A DNA stretch of 60,000 bases, taken from Tubulanus polymorphus. Its lineage: Eukaryota; Nemertea; Palaeonemertea; Tubulaniformes; Tubulanidae. The translations under genes and the position numbers were made by a program. The number at the start of each line of letters is the position of its first letter. Position 1 is the first letter of the stretch. Of this stretch, positions 44,430 through 54,278 are shown piece by piece. Below the pieces are notes generated by a model. It was not told the origin of the DNA. It did not search any database and was given only the letters and a program-made list of their open reading frames with translations. The stretch covers positions 11,634,501-11,694,500 of the forward strand of contig NC_134031.1 in NCBI RefSeq assembly GCF_964204645.1, read 5' to 3'.

Positions 44430-45460
44430 CAAAAGCATCTGTCGCACGTTATATTCAGTTGAATGGGGTGTACCTCATTTGAATATTGATCGAATGTGCT
44501 ATTTCAGTTGAAAAGGATTAATCAATTACATCACAAAGGAACATCTGTTGCACAGACAGTGTTTAGCAAGTGAATAACTGGCAGTTATAAGCGCGCAGCA
44601 CATAAGCATAGGAACGTATAGAATATTCTCTCTATAAACACAATTTTAGGAGTTTACAGTTATAAATGTAAGTACTGTTTTTGTTGTTATTAAGGAGTTG
44701 GGAAACGTTAAACTTGTAAAACTTACCCTGGTAAGATGCGCCACAAATGGCTATGTTTAAGTGCTGTAATTAATATTTTACAACTACAACTTCAAGTTAG
44801 TTTTATTCTACGCTAGATATTTATCTTTTAGATAACAAAATGAAGACCATTTGAATCAAGAAAGTGAAGATGGATGGATGTGGAATCAGAAATTATGGAT
44901 ATTTCAACTCATGAGACTGTAGCCGTTTAGCCATACTGTATAGGCTTTCAATGCATTACGTTTGTCGGAATTTCAATTGCGTCATTAAGCTGTTGTTAAT
45001 GACACACAGTGACAGATGTTGTATTATACTTTATTGATTCCTGCATTCCACGCATACCTTACCGCTCCTCTCAGGAGCGGCTTGGAATGTGGAAATCGAT
45101 AATGATTGTAGAATAAAATATATATGTGTTTATGAAATAGTATTTCCACCAGTCGTTTCTTTGAATTTATTTTCAGTTTTAGGATTTATTATCGAGAATC
45201 CGAAATGACTTATCTGGACAGTTATAATTACTGCTCCTAATAGATAGACAATAGTAGTGAGATATTAAATCCTAATTTAAATAAAATATAATAAAAAAAA
45301 CAATAACTTCAACTAGCTAGTGAATTCTATAATATTTTTAATATTTTCTTTTCAAAAGAGAATACTTTATATCACAAATAAAAAATACTAAAAAACAATA
45401 ACTAATACTAAAATTCTTTACCTTTAACTAAGTTAGTATTAATCTAAAGAGATACTGGTA
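44430..45460. repeat. Polinton terminal inverted repeat arm (P2, left end)
   Basis: Complementary to 37306-38213, with a few insertions here (for example about 45 bp near 44715-44765). A short hairpin CCGCTCCT-CTC-AGGAGCGG at about 45063-45081 is present only in this arm. The tip near AGCATCTGTCGCACG has AG as first bases, as Polinton ends often do, but a 6-bp target duplication cannot be tested because the other end is lost. No genes. Confidence 0.78.
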
Positions 45461-45510
45461 TCATTTTATAATACTTATAATATTTTTCTTATTAAATTTC
45501 TCTAATATAA

Positions 45511-46113
45511 ATGTCAAAGAAATCGAGTAAGAATAGTATTGATATTGAAAAAACATTAGATGATTTGGGTATTAGTGATAATAAGGATCCAGTTGTTTCT
45601 AATTCTATTCAAGCTAATTGTAATATAGATTTTGAATACTATTTATATTGTAAGCATCATCTTGAATTATTAATTGCTGGCGGGAAATCTAAGGATTTCT
45701 TGGGAAAAATTTTAACTTATCAAGAACTAGATGCTATGAAACCCGATAAAGTAATAAAATATTTTAAGATTTATGAAGAAGCTAGATTAGCTAGAATAAA
45801 TGATTCTATTTCAGATGGTATTGTCAAATGTTATTCTAAGTTATGTAACCAGTTAATACCAATTGATGATGAAAATAAATTATATAGTGATTTGAAAAAT
45901 GACTATTTAGTTATGACTGAATTACAAAAATGGGTTGGTTATGCTTCATTCCAATTAGGATCGGTTATGACATTAATTTCTACTGGTGTCATAACATTTT
46001 CGAAAATCAAACCTATGGAATATAAATCAGGTAAGAACGAAACAGATGTACTACAACCAAACGTCGAAACAGAAAATGAATCAGAACAAAAATTAACTAA
46101 AATAAATGAGTGA
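45511..46113 (+). CDS. First plus-strand gene of P2, 200 aa, unknown
   Basis: Intact from ATG 45511, preceded by a T-rich stretch and ATATAAATG. The product has an acidic N-terminus, a mainly helical middle, and one hydrophobic stretch near residues 145-165 (GSVMTLISTGVITF) that may cross a membrane, then an acidic tail. Its stop overlaps the start of the next gene. I do not recognise the family. Its place next to the terminal repeat on the integrase side is constant in the one copy available. Confidence 0.6.
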   Translation: MSKKSSKNSIDIEKTLDDLGISDNKDPVVSNSIQANCNIDFEYYLYCKHHLELLIAGGKSKDFLGKILTYQELDAMKPDKVIKYFKIYEEARLARINDSISDGIVKCYSKLCNQLIPIDDENKLYSDLKNDYLVMTELQKWVGYASFQLGSVMTLISTGVITFSKIKPMEYKSGKNETDVLQPNVETENESEQKLTKINE

Positions 46114-46476
46114 TGGCGTTAAGAAAAAGCCTAGATCCGAGAAACAAATTAAATGGGCAAGAGAATTAGGTAAAAGATCTGCAGAATTAAAAAAGCTAAG
46201 AAAAAGAAATTAACTGATATAAATGAATCACAGACTTTATCTGATATTGATTCAAATAACAATCCATCTAATTCTTCTAATGCTGGAAGTAATAATTACT
46301 TATATATTACAATTGGATTAGTAACAGTTATTATATTCTCTGGTGTAATATATAAATATAAGTATAAATCTGATTATAACAATAATGATTCCCATGATAA
46401 TAAACCTATCATACCAGAAAATAAGTCAAATCATAAAACCATTGAAACTAAATCTAAATTATTATTAATGGATTAA
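46106..46476 (+). pseudogene. Small basic one-TM protein, frameshifted
   Basis: ATG 46106 overlaps the previous stop. The first 35 codons are basic (SEKQIKWARELGKRSAELKK) and end at TAA 46211. Just before it, in an A-rich tract, a shift of frame leads into an open stretch to 46476 that encodes an Asn/Ser-rich linker, a hydrophobic segment (YITIGLVTVIIFSGVIY) and a polar tail. The two parts read as one single-pass membrane protein broken by a one-base change. A minor virion protein is plausible but unproven. Confidence 0.5.
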
Positions 46477-46482
46477 AAGAAG

Positions 46483-47574
46483 ATGAAAAAAGAACAATAT
46501 TTAAGAGAGTTATATTATAACCCAGAAAGTGAAGTATCATATTCTTACGTTTCAGAACTACGGAATAAAATTAAATCTGATAATGAAAATAGTAATATAA
46601 AATATAGTGAACTAAGATTATGGTTACAAAATCAACCAACATATCAAATTCACAAGAAAATGGATAAAACTTATTTAACAAGAAAAGTTATGGTTTAATA
46701 TATTGATCAACAATGGCACGCAGATTTAATTGACATGAAGAACTTAGAAGAATACAACAAAGGATATTTCTGGATACTGAATGTTATAGACATATTCAGT
46801 AGATACGCATGGTCAATTCCAATCAAAAATAAAACTGGTATAGAAGTAACAAATGCTTTTAAGAATATATTTAAAGAAGCTATTCCAGATAAGATACAAT
46901 TTGACGAAGGTAAAGAATTTTATAACAAACATTTCAAAAAACTATTATCTGATAACGATGTAGAATATTTTTCAACACATTCAGATAAAAAAGCATCTAT
47001 TATAGAAAGATTTAATAAAACATTGAAAACTAGAATGTGGAAATATTTTACTGCTAATGAAACATATAAATATATCGATGTGTTAGATGATTTAGTGAAA
47101 GGTTATAATAATTCTAAACATAGTTCTATAAATATGAAACCTATACAAGCTAGAAAAGAAGATAATTCAGAAATAGTTTGGAATAATTTATATGGCGCGT
47201 TTGTTACACATGATTTCGGCGAACCTAAATTTAAAATAGGACAACACGTAAGAATATCTAAATATAGAAAAACTTTTTATAAAGGTTATACCCCTAATTT
47301 TACAGAAGAAATATTCAAGATTAAAAAGATAATATTAACTAAACCTTTTGTTTATAAACTAGAAGATCTAAAAGATGAAGAAATATTAGGTTATTTCTAT
47401 GAACAAGAATTATCACTTGTACCAAATCCAGATGAAATAGAATACAAAATAGAACAAGTATTGAAAACAAAAACTCTTAAAGGAAAAAAGTATTCTTTGG
47501 TGAAATATAAAGGATATGATGATAAATTTAATGAATGGATTTTATCTAGTAAAATTAAAAGAATAAATGAATAA
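46483..47574 (+). pseudogene. Polinton integrase with chromodomain, one in-frame stop
   Basis: The frame from ATG 46483 to 47574 is interrupted only by TAA at 46696-46698. After it comes the retroviral-type DDE core: WHADLIDM (first Asp), QFDEGKEF (second Asp) and SIIERFNKTLK (Glu), with about 33 residues between the last two. The C-terminal part has a beta-rich domain and a chromodomain (KYSLVKYKGYDDKFNEW), which in such integrases directs insertion by binding histones. It overlaps the ATPase start by 8 bases. The stop lies before the first catalytic Asp, so this copy is silent unless read through. Confidence 0.9.
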
Positions 47575-48176
47575 AGATTTATTTATATTTGAACCGCATA
47601 ATATGTTAGTTACTGGAGTAACCAATTGTGGTAAAACACATTTCATATTAGATTTGTTAGAAACTATTTATAAGAATCATTTTGATAATATAATATTATT
47701 CTGCCCTACTTATGAAATGAATAAAACATATAATAGAGATATAGTTAAGATAAAAAAGTTTAATATATTAAATCCTAAAACAGTAAAAGAAAATTTAGAT
47801 AATTGTATAAAAATAGCAATTGATACTTATAGGATCAAATACATTATTCATTGTAGATGATTGCGCAAATTTACATGATTCAAAAGTGAGAGAAAGTGAG
47901 ATATGTTATCTAGCTTTCTCTGGGAGACATTTCGGGATAACAACATGGGTTTTAAATCAAAAATATAATTCAATTGTTAAGGACTTTAGGGAGAATATAA
48001 GATTTCTAGTTTTATTTTATAACAAAGATAGAAAATCTATGCAACAATCATTGGAAGAAAATCAAATTATACCTACTGAATTACATGATGAATATATGAA
48101 TAAATTAAAGAATAATAAAGGTTCAGAATTATTACTGAGACTACAATTTCCCTATGAATATAAATTTATAAAATAA
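47567..48176 (+). pseudogene. Packaging ATPase (FtsK/HerA-A32 type), one frameshift
   Basis: ATG 47567. Walker A is GVTNCGKTHF at about residues 17-26. After about 88 codons a one-base change near 47830 shifts the frame. The rest (47820-48176) has Walker B TLFIVDDCANL and a later GITTWVLNQKY segment typical of A32-like DNA-packaging ATPases. The total of about 200 residues is normal for Polintons. It would pump the element DNA into the capsid. It is the last gene before the hairpin pair. Confidence 0.88.
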
Positions 48177-48200
48177 AATTTATAATTTGGAATATTATAG

Positions 48201-48330
48201 AAACTAATTTATATATCTATGTACTAGACGTACGAGTAAGAAAGTAAGATTCTTGCCAAGAAAGTAAGAAAGTAAGAATCTTGGTAAGAATTCTTACGTA
48301 CGTCTAGTATATAGAGATATAAATTAGTTT
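48201..48330. repeat. Large hairpin 1 between convergent gene blocks
   Basis: AAACTAATTTATATATCTAT and GTACTAGACGTACG on the left are mirrored on the right (CGTACGTCTAGTATATAGAGA, ATAAATTAGTTT). The apex is filled with GTAAGAAA/TTCTTAC repeats that also pair. It lies 25 bases after the ATPase stop, where plus- and minus-strand genes meet, so transcription termination or RNA 3'-end stability is a likely role. Confidence 0.8.
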
Positions 48331-48462
48331 TATAATAATTATTCTAAATTTAAATTATAAAAATGAATAAATTATATGTTTTCTCTTAATCAAAATAAAA
48401 ATAGATTATATTATAACTATTTCTATACTTAGATTAATAATTTTATGTTTTTAATTTTTATG
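48331..48462. other. Spacer between the two hairpins
   Basis: AT-rich, non-coding. No further feature seen. Confidence 0.4.
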
Positions 48463-48601
48463 AAAACTAAATTATATATCTATGTACTAGACGTACGAGT
48501 AAGAAAGTAAGATTCTTGCCAAGAAAGTAAGATTTCTTGGATTCTTGGATTCTTACCAAGATTCTTACGTACGTCTAGTATATAGTTATATAAATTAGTT
48601 T
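48463..48601. repeat. Large hairpin 2, near-copy of hairpin 1
   Basis: Same arms as hairpin 1 (TATGTACTAGACGTACGAGT and its complement), with a different apex made of TTCTTGGA repeats. The arms are kept and the loop has changed, as expected if stem pairing matters or if the copies arose by duplication of an inverted repeat. Confidence 0.8.
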
Positions 48602-48609
48602 TATGATAA

Positions 48610-49784
48610 TTATTCTAATTTTGTTTCTAATATATTTATAAAATCATCTCTGTTTATATCTAATTCATCAAAAGTCTTAGTCTTAAGGTAGATTTATTAA
48701 TTTTAATTGAGCCATCTTAACATAATAATTAGTAGGTATATTAGCTTTTTCTCTTAATTTTTCTAAGTATTCATCAAAATCATCATAATCAAAATCAAAA
48801 TGATATCCAAAATTATCAGATAACTTAAATCTATTTTTCTAAAATATAATAATTTATATATTTGTTTAGGATTATCTTCTGCATAAGCTAATAATTTATC
48901 AAATAACAACTTATAGAATATATATTATTGGTTAGTTTTAGGATTAAAATATCTGATATATTTATTAAGGTTATTTAACAATGGTATCATACTCACCATT
49001 TTATAAACATTAATTAGATGTAACTTTGATGTATAATGAGTATTTTCATCAACAGGTTCAATTTTCTTATTACAATATTGACACGTTTTATTTCTTTCTA
49101 TTTCTTCTAATTTCCTTTCATTTTCGATATGCGCTTGAGATTTTTATGTTTAGAAAAATTACTTTTAGAAATATCTTAATTACAAATGTTACAATGTTTT
49201 TTAGAATCATCAATTGATTCATTATCATTAGTTTCAATTGTATCAACATTATCTGTTATATTATCTATGGTATCATTTGTTTCAATTGTATTAACATTAT
49301 CTGTTATATTATATATGGTATCATTTGTTTCAATTGTATTAACATTATCTATGATATTATCTATTATATTATTATCAGATATATTATTATCATTATTATT
49401 CTTTTCTTTTTCTATATGTTTATTTGATTTCTTATGTGATGCCCAATTTTTATATGATATATATTTCTTACATACATCACAATATTTTTCATTTGTCTTT
49501 ATGGTTTTGATATCAGGTTCAATCTTATCATTATTAGATGTAGAAGGTATTACATTATTAGATGTAGTAGGTATTACATTATTAGATGTAGAAGGTATTA
49601 CATTACTTAAATTATCAACAACACCACATTTATTATTATCGATTTCTATTAGTTAAGTTTTATAAATTTTGAAAATAGGATCAAATATCAAAGCTATATT
49701 ACAAGGTATTACATAATATAAACTATCATTATTTTCATGTGTATCGATGTATGGAATATGTTTATATACTTTACCTCCTTCCAT
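48610..49784 (-). pseudogene. Multi-C2H2 zinc-finger protein, broken (P2)
   Basis: ATG 49784 has ATAATAAATG before it. After 43 codons a stop appears; further down the strand, in changing frames, are three Cys-Cys/His-His units: CDVCKKYISYKNW with two His near 49440, a KHCNICN unit near 49185, and CQYCNKKIEPVDENTHY near 49060. Between them are short amino-acid repeats (VIPSTSNN and DNVNTIETND types). The tail to about 48610 is acidic and open only in pieces. Probably one large regulatory or DNA-binding protein. The finger style resembles the head of the P1 polymerase. Confidence 0.55.
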
Positions 49785-49816
49785 TTATTATATAAATTTT
49801 TATTAAAGTTAAAATT

Positions 49817-50660
49817 TTAATACATAACACTATTTAATTGAGAATTTATAATATTTAATTGCGCGTCAGATATTATATAAATGTGCATTTTAAAATTTTT
49901 GATTCCTTTATTCTTTGTCATGAATAATTGTATTCCATCTTTAGTGTTCTGTAGTTTTTTTCCAGGACCATGTAATGAATTATCCTCTGTTGTTCTAAAA
50001 TCTAACCATAATGCATATTTATTTCCGGTATAATAATCAATTTGATTAATATTACAATTTTCAGATGATTTTACTTTTTCATTCATAAAATGTTTTCTAA
50101 TTTCTGGCCATTGATCAATCATTCTCATTCCTTGACAAAATATTTTATTTTCTATTCCTTCGATAGTTATTTCTACTTTTGTTATTTCAGGATTATAATA
50201 ATTATCAACATTTATTGCACCATTAGTATATGTTGCAATGGTAAAAAATATTAATATACCTTTAATAGATCTTCTTGGGAAGTTAATATTCTCATTAATA
50301 ATTTCATCATTTGCATTAATAGTAACGGTTTTAAATTTATAAATAAATAAATAAATTATAATCATCTAATGAGAAAACTGTTTTTGGGCCAATCTTTATT
50401 GTTAATTTTTTAATCAAATATCTCCCAACATTATCAACAACATAATTATTATTATTACCGATTACTTTTATATCGGCTGATAAATAAATATTATTTGGAA
50501 CATAAAAAGTATTTTGTGTTAATCGAGGAATTCTAACATATAAAGTTTCATCAGGATTAATATTAGAAGGGTTATGAGTAATTATATGATGTGATCTTTC
50601 TGCTTTAATAGCATTAGATATTCTATGATTCTCAGAAGGATTGATATAACTCCCACTCAT
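49817..50660 (-). pseudogene. Hexon-like major capsid protein with internal deletion (P2)
   Basis: Starts at ATG 50660 after TTTTTTTGTTAAATAAATG. The N-terminal part (107 codons) has the IPRLTQNTFYVPNNIYL pattern. At about 50340, within TTTA repeats, it shifts into a second frame that runs to 49817 and contains VEITIEGIENK, YALWLDFRTTEDN and HIYIISDAQL. These segments match what I know of the double jelly-roll major capsid of Polintons and adintoviruses. The two parts total about 280 residues, well short of the usual size, so a central part is probably deleted. It would form the virion shell. Confidence 0.7.
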
Positions 50661-50664
50661 TTAT

Positions 50665-51345
50665 TTAACAAAAAAATAGAAAAACTGTAATTAAAAATAA
50701 AATAATATGTTCAGCAGCAAAGTTAATAAGGTTTCCTGCAGATTTCAATATAAAACCAACAATTGATGCAATAATTCCTGGTAAAGCTGCAGCAGATTTT
50801 TTAGATAGTTCCCATAAATATTTTGCTAATTTCGTTAAACCATCCTTAACTTTATCTTGTATAGAATTATTATTATCTGGGGGTTTATCTGGTTTATTGG
50901 GAGTAGGTGTAGATTTTAATGAATTTGATAGTGCTAAACAAATTGTTGTAAATAACATAGTTACAGCTGTTAGAATTGAAAGAATTGTTATTCCTTCTAA
51001 TTTAAATAATAATCTTATTCTATCTTTCAATGATATTTCAGAATTTGGTTTTATCAACAAATCTTTAAAAACATCTTTTAATCTTTTAAAATTATTACCA
51101 TATTCTTTTAATAATATATCTCTTTCACCTTTCAGTACTTCTTAATTATCTTTTAAATTATTAATTTCTTTTTCTAAACGTAATTCTTTTTGCCTATATT
51201 CCATTTCACCAATTGCTTGATGGTCTAAATCATACTTTAGTTGTTCTATCTCTTTATTTTTATCAGTTTCTTTTTCTAAAGTACTAATTTTAATATCTCT
51301 TATACTTTTATTGTGTGCAATTTTATCAGCTTCATTTCTTATACT
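50665..51345 (-). pseudogene. Coiled-coil/membrane protein, one or more stops (P2)
   Basis: The intact 3' part (51060-50665) has two hydrophobic segments: TILSILTAVTMLFTTICLAL and a C-terminal run including GIIASIVGFILK and IILFLITVFLFF, separated by a Pro/Asn-rich linker. Upstream in the same frame, after an in-frame TAA near 51142, is a charged coiled-coil stretch. The overall layout (coiled coil, TM, Pro linker, Ala/Gly-rich TM) is one I associate with a conserved but unnamed Polinton protein. Confidence 0.5.
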
Positions 51346-51475
51346 AATAATTTCTCTGCTTCATCAAAAAAAAAATGTAAAAGTTTTTCAGTTTAAACTT
51401 CGGTTGATTTAACTTTACTAGTTTTGGAATTATCAGCTTCTTTAGGAATTTTTTTTTGTCTTAAATTTTCATTAA

Positions 51476-51763
51476 TTATCTTCTAAATTTAACATTTTCT
51501 TTATTAAAATCTTTTCTATTTAGTTTTATCTCTCGTTCTGTAACATCAATTATAACATCATTAATGATTTTCTTAATTCTAGATTGTTCTAATTTAATTA
51601 AAGTTGATTTTGTTATTATTTTATCGAGACTTTTATTAGAAGAAATCTTAAAATAATAGTCATCTTTCAAATGCCAATAATAATCACCATTTGAATATTT
51701 TAAACCTTCTACTAAATAATCCATACCTTTATTTGTTATATTGAAACCAGATTTTTTTAACAT
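51476..51763 (-). CDS. Small Polinton protein, 95 aa
   Basis: Open from ATG 51763, four bases after the previous gene's stop, so probably co-transcribed. Contains GFNITNKGMDYLVEGLKY and a WHLKDDYYF segment, then a helical basic part. After its stop a shifted frame stays open for about 28 more codons (to about 51395), so the original may be longer. Family not recognised. Confidence 0.5.
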   Translation of the reverse strand: MLKKSGFNITNKGMDYLVEGLKYSNGDYYWHLKDDYYFKISSNKSLDKIITKSTLIKLEQSRIKKIINDVIIDVTEREIKLNRKDFNKENVKFRR

Positions 51764-51766
51764 TGG

Positions 51767-52036
51767 TTAAAATTCATGAGTAATTTCATTATATTTTAAT
51801 TCTTTTTTTGTTATTTCTGGATCTTCATTTTCAATATCTATTCTCGATTTAGCTCCTCTAATATATTCATCTGTTGACGGGGCTTTAGAACCAGGAACAA
51901 CTTCTGGTAAATTAGTATTATATTCTGTTTTATTATCATTACTAAAACTTGTTTCATCAAAATCAGGTGGTTGTTCATCACTTATACCAGGTTCATCTAA
52001 AGGATCCATTGTAAAATCTTCTCCACCTTCTGCCAT
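51767..52036 (-). CDS. Acidic small Polinton protein, 89 aa
   Basis: Intact from ATG 52036, preceded by TTTTTTTATTATGTAAATG. Very acidic in the first half (GGEDFTMDPLDEPG) and without hydrophobic segments. Short acidic proteins in such gene blocks are often scaffold or minor virion components, but I cannot assign it. Confidence 0.5.
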   Translation of the reverse strand: MAEGGEDFTMDPLDEPGISDEQPPDFDETSFSNDNKTEYNTNLPEVVPGSKAPSTDEYIRGAKSRIDIENEDPEITKKELKYNEITHEF

Positions 52037-52052
52037 TTACATAATAAAAAAA

Positions 52053-52328
52053 TTAAAATTTAAAATATAATATTCCTCCGATTACAATTCCTATACAAGT
52101 TATAGCTAATTTAGTATTTTCATGGGATTTATTATCATCATTTAGTTTAATTATTTCATGTTTAATATTATCAGTTTTTATATCTTCTGATGTATTGTTA
52201 TCTTTTATTTTAGAATCATTATTTAATTTAATATTATTAGTTTTAGTTTCTGTTGATTGAATATGTTTTTTATTTTTTTCACCTTCCATTAATTTTGGTT
52301 CAGTAATAATCTTTTTATTTTTTATCAT
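52053..52328 (-). CDS. Lys/Asn-rich protein with C-terminal membrane anchor, 91 aa
   Basis: The start overlaps the end of the upstream gene by 14 bases. The body is polar with repeated KxDN-type words. The last 18 residues (LAITCIGIVIGGILYFKF) form a clear membrane anchor. Low complexity makes family assignment impossible. Confidence 0.45.
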   Translation of the reverse strand: MIKNKKIITEPKLMEGEKNKKHIQSTETKTNNIKLNNDSKIKDNNTSEDIKTDNIKHEIIKLNDDNKSHENTKLAITCIGIVIGGILYFKF

Positions 52329-52803
52329 TCAATCCAAATGAATTATTTGTTGTTGCAGTTCTAATTAGATTATTATAACCAATTATATTTCCCATCTTTA
52401 ATACTAAATCATTAGAAATAATTAATAGATTAGGGCCTATACAATAATTTAATCTAATATGTGATTTATCTAAATAATTTTGATATCTTACAATGTTTTC
52501 TGGAATCGATCTATTTTTATCATTATGAATTGAATCTTCAAATAATACTTTAAATTGTTTCTGCGCATCGAATGAAGTGTTATCATTTCCAATTATTGGG
52601 GATCTTGTTTCAACTTGCGCACCTAAAATACATATCAAATAAGTTCTAATAGATTGATTTATTCTTTGTATACCAGTTTTAGTAAAACCTTCACTATTTT
52701 CTAAAATGAAATTAACCCAACCATTATTATTTTGTTGTTGTATATCATTATAATATTTCGGTAATTCATTCCAATTTAGTGTTCTTATATCTGAATTTGT
52801 CAT
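52315..52803 (-). CDS. Conserved Polinton minor protein, 162 aa
   Basis: Intact from ATG 52803. Recognisable blocks are GFTKTGIQRINQSIRTYLIC, TRSPIIGNDN and LNYCIGPNLLIISNDL. I associate this pattern with a conserved unnamed protein of animal Polintons, probably structural. In other elements it may be joined to the upstream protein. No enzymatic motif. Confidence 0.5.
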   Translation of the reverse strand: MTNSDIRTLNWNELPKYYNDIQQQNNNGWVNFILENSEGFTKTGIQRINQSIRTYLICILGAQVETRSPIIGNDNTSFDAQKQFKVLFEDSIHNDKNRSIPENIVRYQNYLDKSHIRLNYCIGPNLLIISNDLVLKMGNIIGYNNLIRTATTNNSFGLNDKK

Positions 52804-52835
52804 TATTTTTCAAAATTCTTTAGTATATAATATTC

Positions 52836-53369
52836 CTAATCCACCCATTGTTCCAATTTTGCTCTAAAATCTTTATTTGAATTAATATTAAATTCATTAC
52901 ATATTTTATAAAATTTAGAAAAATTAATATTATTATTCAATTCTTTAAAACATTTTGAACCTGGTAAAGGACATTCTAATTCATCTTATATTAATTTTAT
53001 TTGAAAATAAGTATGAAATCTAAAAAGTGATAACATCAATGGTAAACTTGGTTTGTTTAAATGATCATTCCAACAACCTGTTGTTGCACAATAAACAGCA
53101 AAATTTAATTGGTTCTGCCAATACTTCATATTAGATTTTAATAACCATTGTTTTGCCTCATTCAAATTTTTAAAATTAATTGTATACACATGAAATATAT
53201 TTTCCATCTTTACATGAAAATTATTACTTTCAGTAACATAAATATATAAATCAATTAATGAATTTAAAACTTCATTTCTATATGAAATATCTTTATTAAA
53301 ATCTATTGCTGGAATATTATATTTAATTGATCTATTATATTGGAAAGCTTTTGGAAAACTATCTACCAT
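52836..53369 (-). pseudogene. Conserved Polinton protein, one in-frame stop
   Basis: ATG 53369 after TTTTTTTATTATATAAATG. Open for 127 codons to TAA 52986-52988, then open in the same frame for 49 more codons to 52836. Blocks: PAIDFNKDISYRNEVLNSL, VYTINFKNLNEAKQWLLKS and WQNQLNFAVYCATTGC. Gene order and pattern match a conserved virion-type protein of Polintons with no known activity. The stop before the last quarter suggests loss of function. Confidence 0.5.
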
Positions 53370-53387
53370 TTATATAATAAAAAAATT
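53370..53387 (-). promoter_or_regulatory. Start-proximal T-tract/ATAAATG motif
   Basis: On the minus strand AATTTTTTTATTATATAA leads directly into ATG 53369. It belongs to a set of similar signals before at least ten minus-strand genes of P1 and P2 and resembles the TAAATG late promoters of large DNA viruses. Function inferred. Confidence 0.5.
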
Positions 53388-53811
53388 AATAATTTATTAA
53401 TTCTTTTAATAATTTATTTTGTTCTTCAACTGTTATATGACCATTTAAACTAATTATATAATCTAGTGTATTTTTTAATTTATTAATTTCTTTTATATTA
53501 GTTTTAATTTTTTCTTTATTACTTTTTATATTTAATTTTGAACTTATACTAGTTAAAACACTTGAACTTAAACCTAGCACACCAATTGATATAGCTAAAG
53601 GTGTTAATGGACTGAATATTGCTAAAAATGTAATTACAGAACTAATTGTAACCGAACCACTTATAATAAGATAATATATAATTTTACTTTTTAAATATTT
53701 TTTCTTTTTTATCTTTAAGTCGCTTTCAAATTCTAATATTTGTTCTTCTAAATATGTTTTTAATTTAGTTTTATTTATATCATGAGGAATGATATCAATA
53801 TTATCATCCAT
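53386..53811 (-). CDS. Membrane hairpin protein with flanking coiled coils, 141 aa
   Basis: Intact. Residues 1-45 are charged and helical. Two hydrophobic segments (about 46-66 and 70-92) form a hairpin rich in Ser, Leu and Ile. A second charged helix follows. Such a shape suits a virion membrane or scaffold protein. Not recognised by family. Confidence 0.55.
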   Translation of the reverse strand: MDDNIDIIPHDINKTKLKTYLEEQILEFESDLKIKKKKYLKSKIIYYLIISGSVTISSVITFLAIFSPLTPLAISIGVLGLSSSVLTSISSKLNIKSNKEKIKTNIKEINKLKNTLDYIISLNGHITVEEQNKLLKELINY

Positions 53812-53832
53812 TTATTTAGCAAAAAAAATTAC
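53812..53832 (-). promoter_or_regulatory. Start-proximal T-tract/AAATAAATG motif
   Basis: On the minus strand GTAATTTTTTTTGCTAAATAA precedes ATG 53811 directly. Same class as the signals before 50660, 54254 and 54500. Confidence 0.5.
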
Positions 53833-54254
53833 TAATTAGTAAATCTATATGCTACAAATATAACAATAACAGTTCCGCCTAAAATCCATATTATTTCATA
53901 TTTCTTCTGTTCATTACTTGGGGTACAATAATCTGATATTGTAGGTTTATGTAGATGTAATTTTTCTTTATTGGTTACCGCGTTATATAAACTCATTGCA
54001 TCATCAACTGATTGAAAATCTCTATGTGAAATCTTCTGATCATACAATTCCTTGTTAATATAATCCATATAGTTTTGTCTCTTTTCTCTATATTCTTCTG
54101 CTGCTTTATTGTATTTCTCTAATGCTAAGTTATGTCTTTTTTGTTCTGTTAATGATCCATTTTTATCAATATGTTTAAATAAATATCCACCACCAGTAAA
54201 TGCTAAAGCGTTAACAATTGCCGATCCTATAATAGTTATAACTGCGGAAGCCAT
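53832..54254 (-). CDS. Conserved two-TM Polinton protein, 140 aa
   Basis: Intact from ATG 54254. A hydrophobic N-terminus (ITIIGSAIVNALAFTGG) is followed by a long charged helix with LALEKYNKAAEEYREKR and INKELYDQKISHR, then a C-terminal membrane segment (IIWILGGTVIVIFVAYRF). I associate the central helix and the SDYCTPS-type stretch with a conserved Polinton protein of unknown role, probably structural. Confidence 0.6.
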   Translation of the reverse strand: MASAVITIIGSAIVNALAFTGGGYLFKHIDKNGSLTEQKRHNLALEKYNKAAEEYREKRQNYMDYINKELYDQKISHRDFQSVDDAMSLYNAVTNKEKLHLHKPTISDYCTPSNEQKKYEIIWILGGTVIVIFVAYRFTN

Positions 54255-54278
54255 TTATTTAGTAAAATAATTATGTAT

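Noticed and set aside
49186-49656. Hydrophobic 156-codon plus-strand frame
   Set aside because: It is the shadow of the repeat-rich zinc-finger gene on the minus strand.
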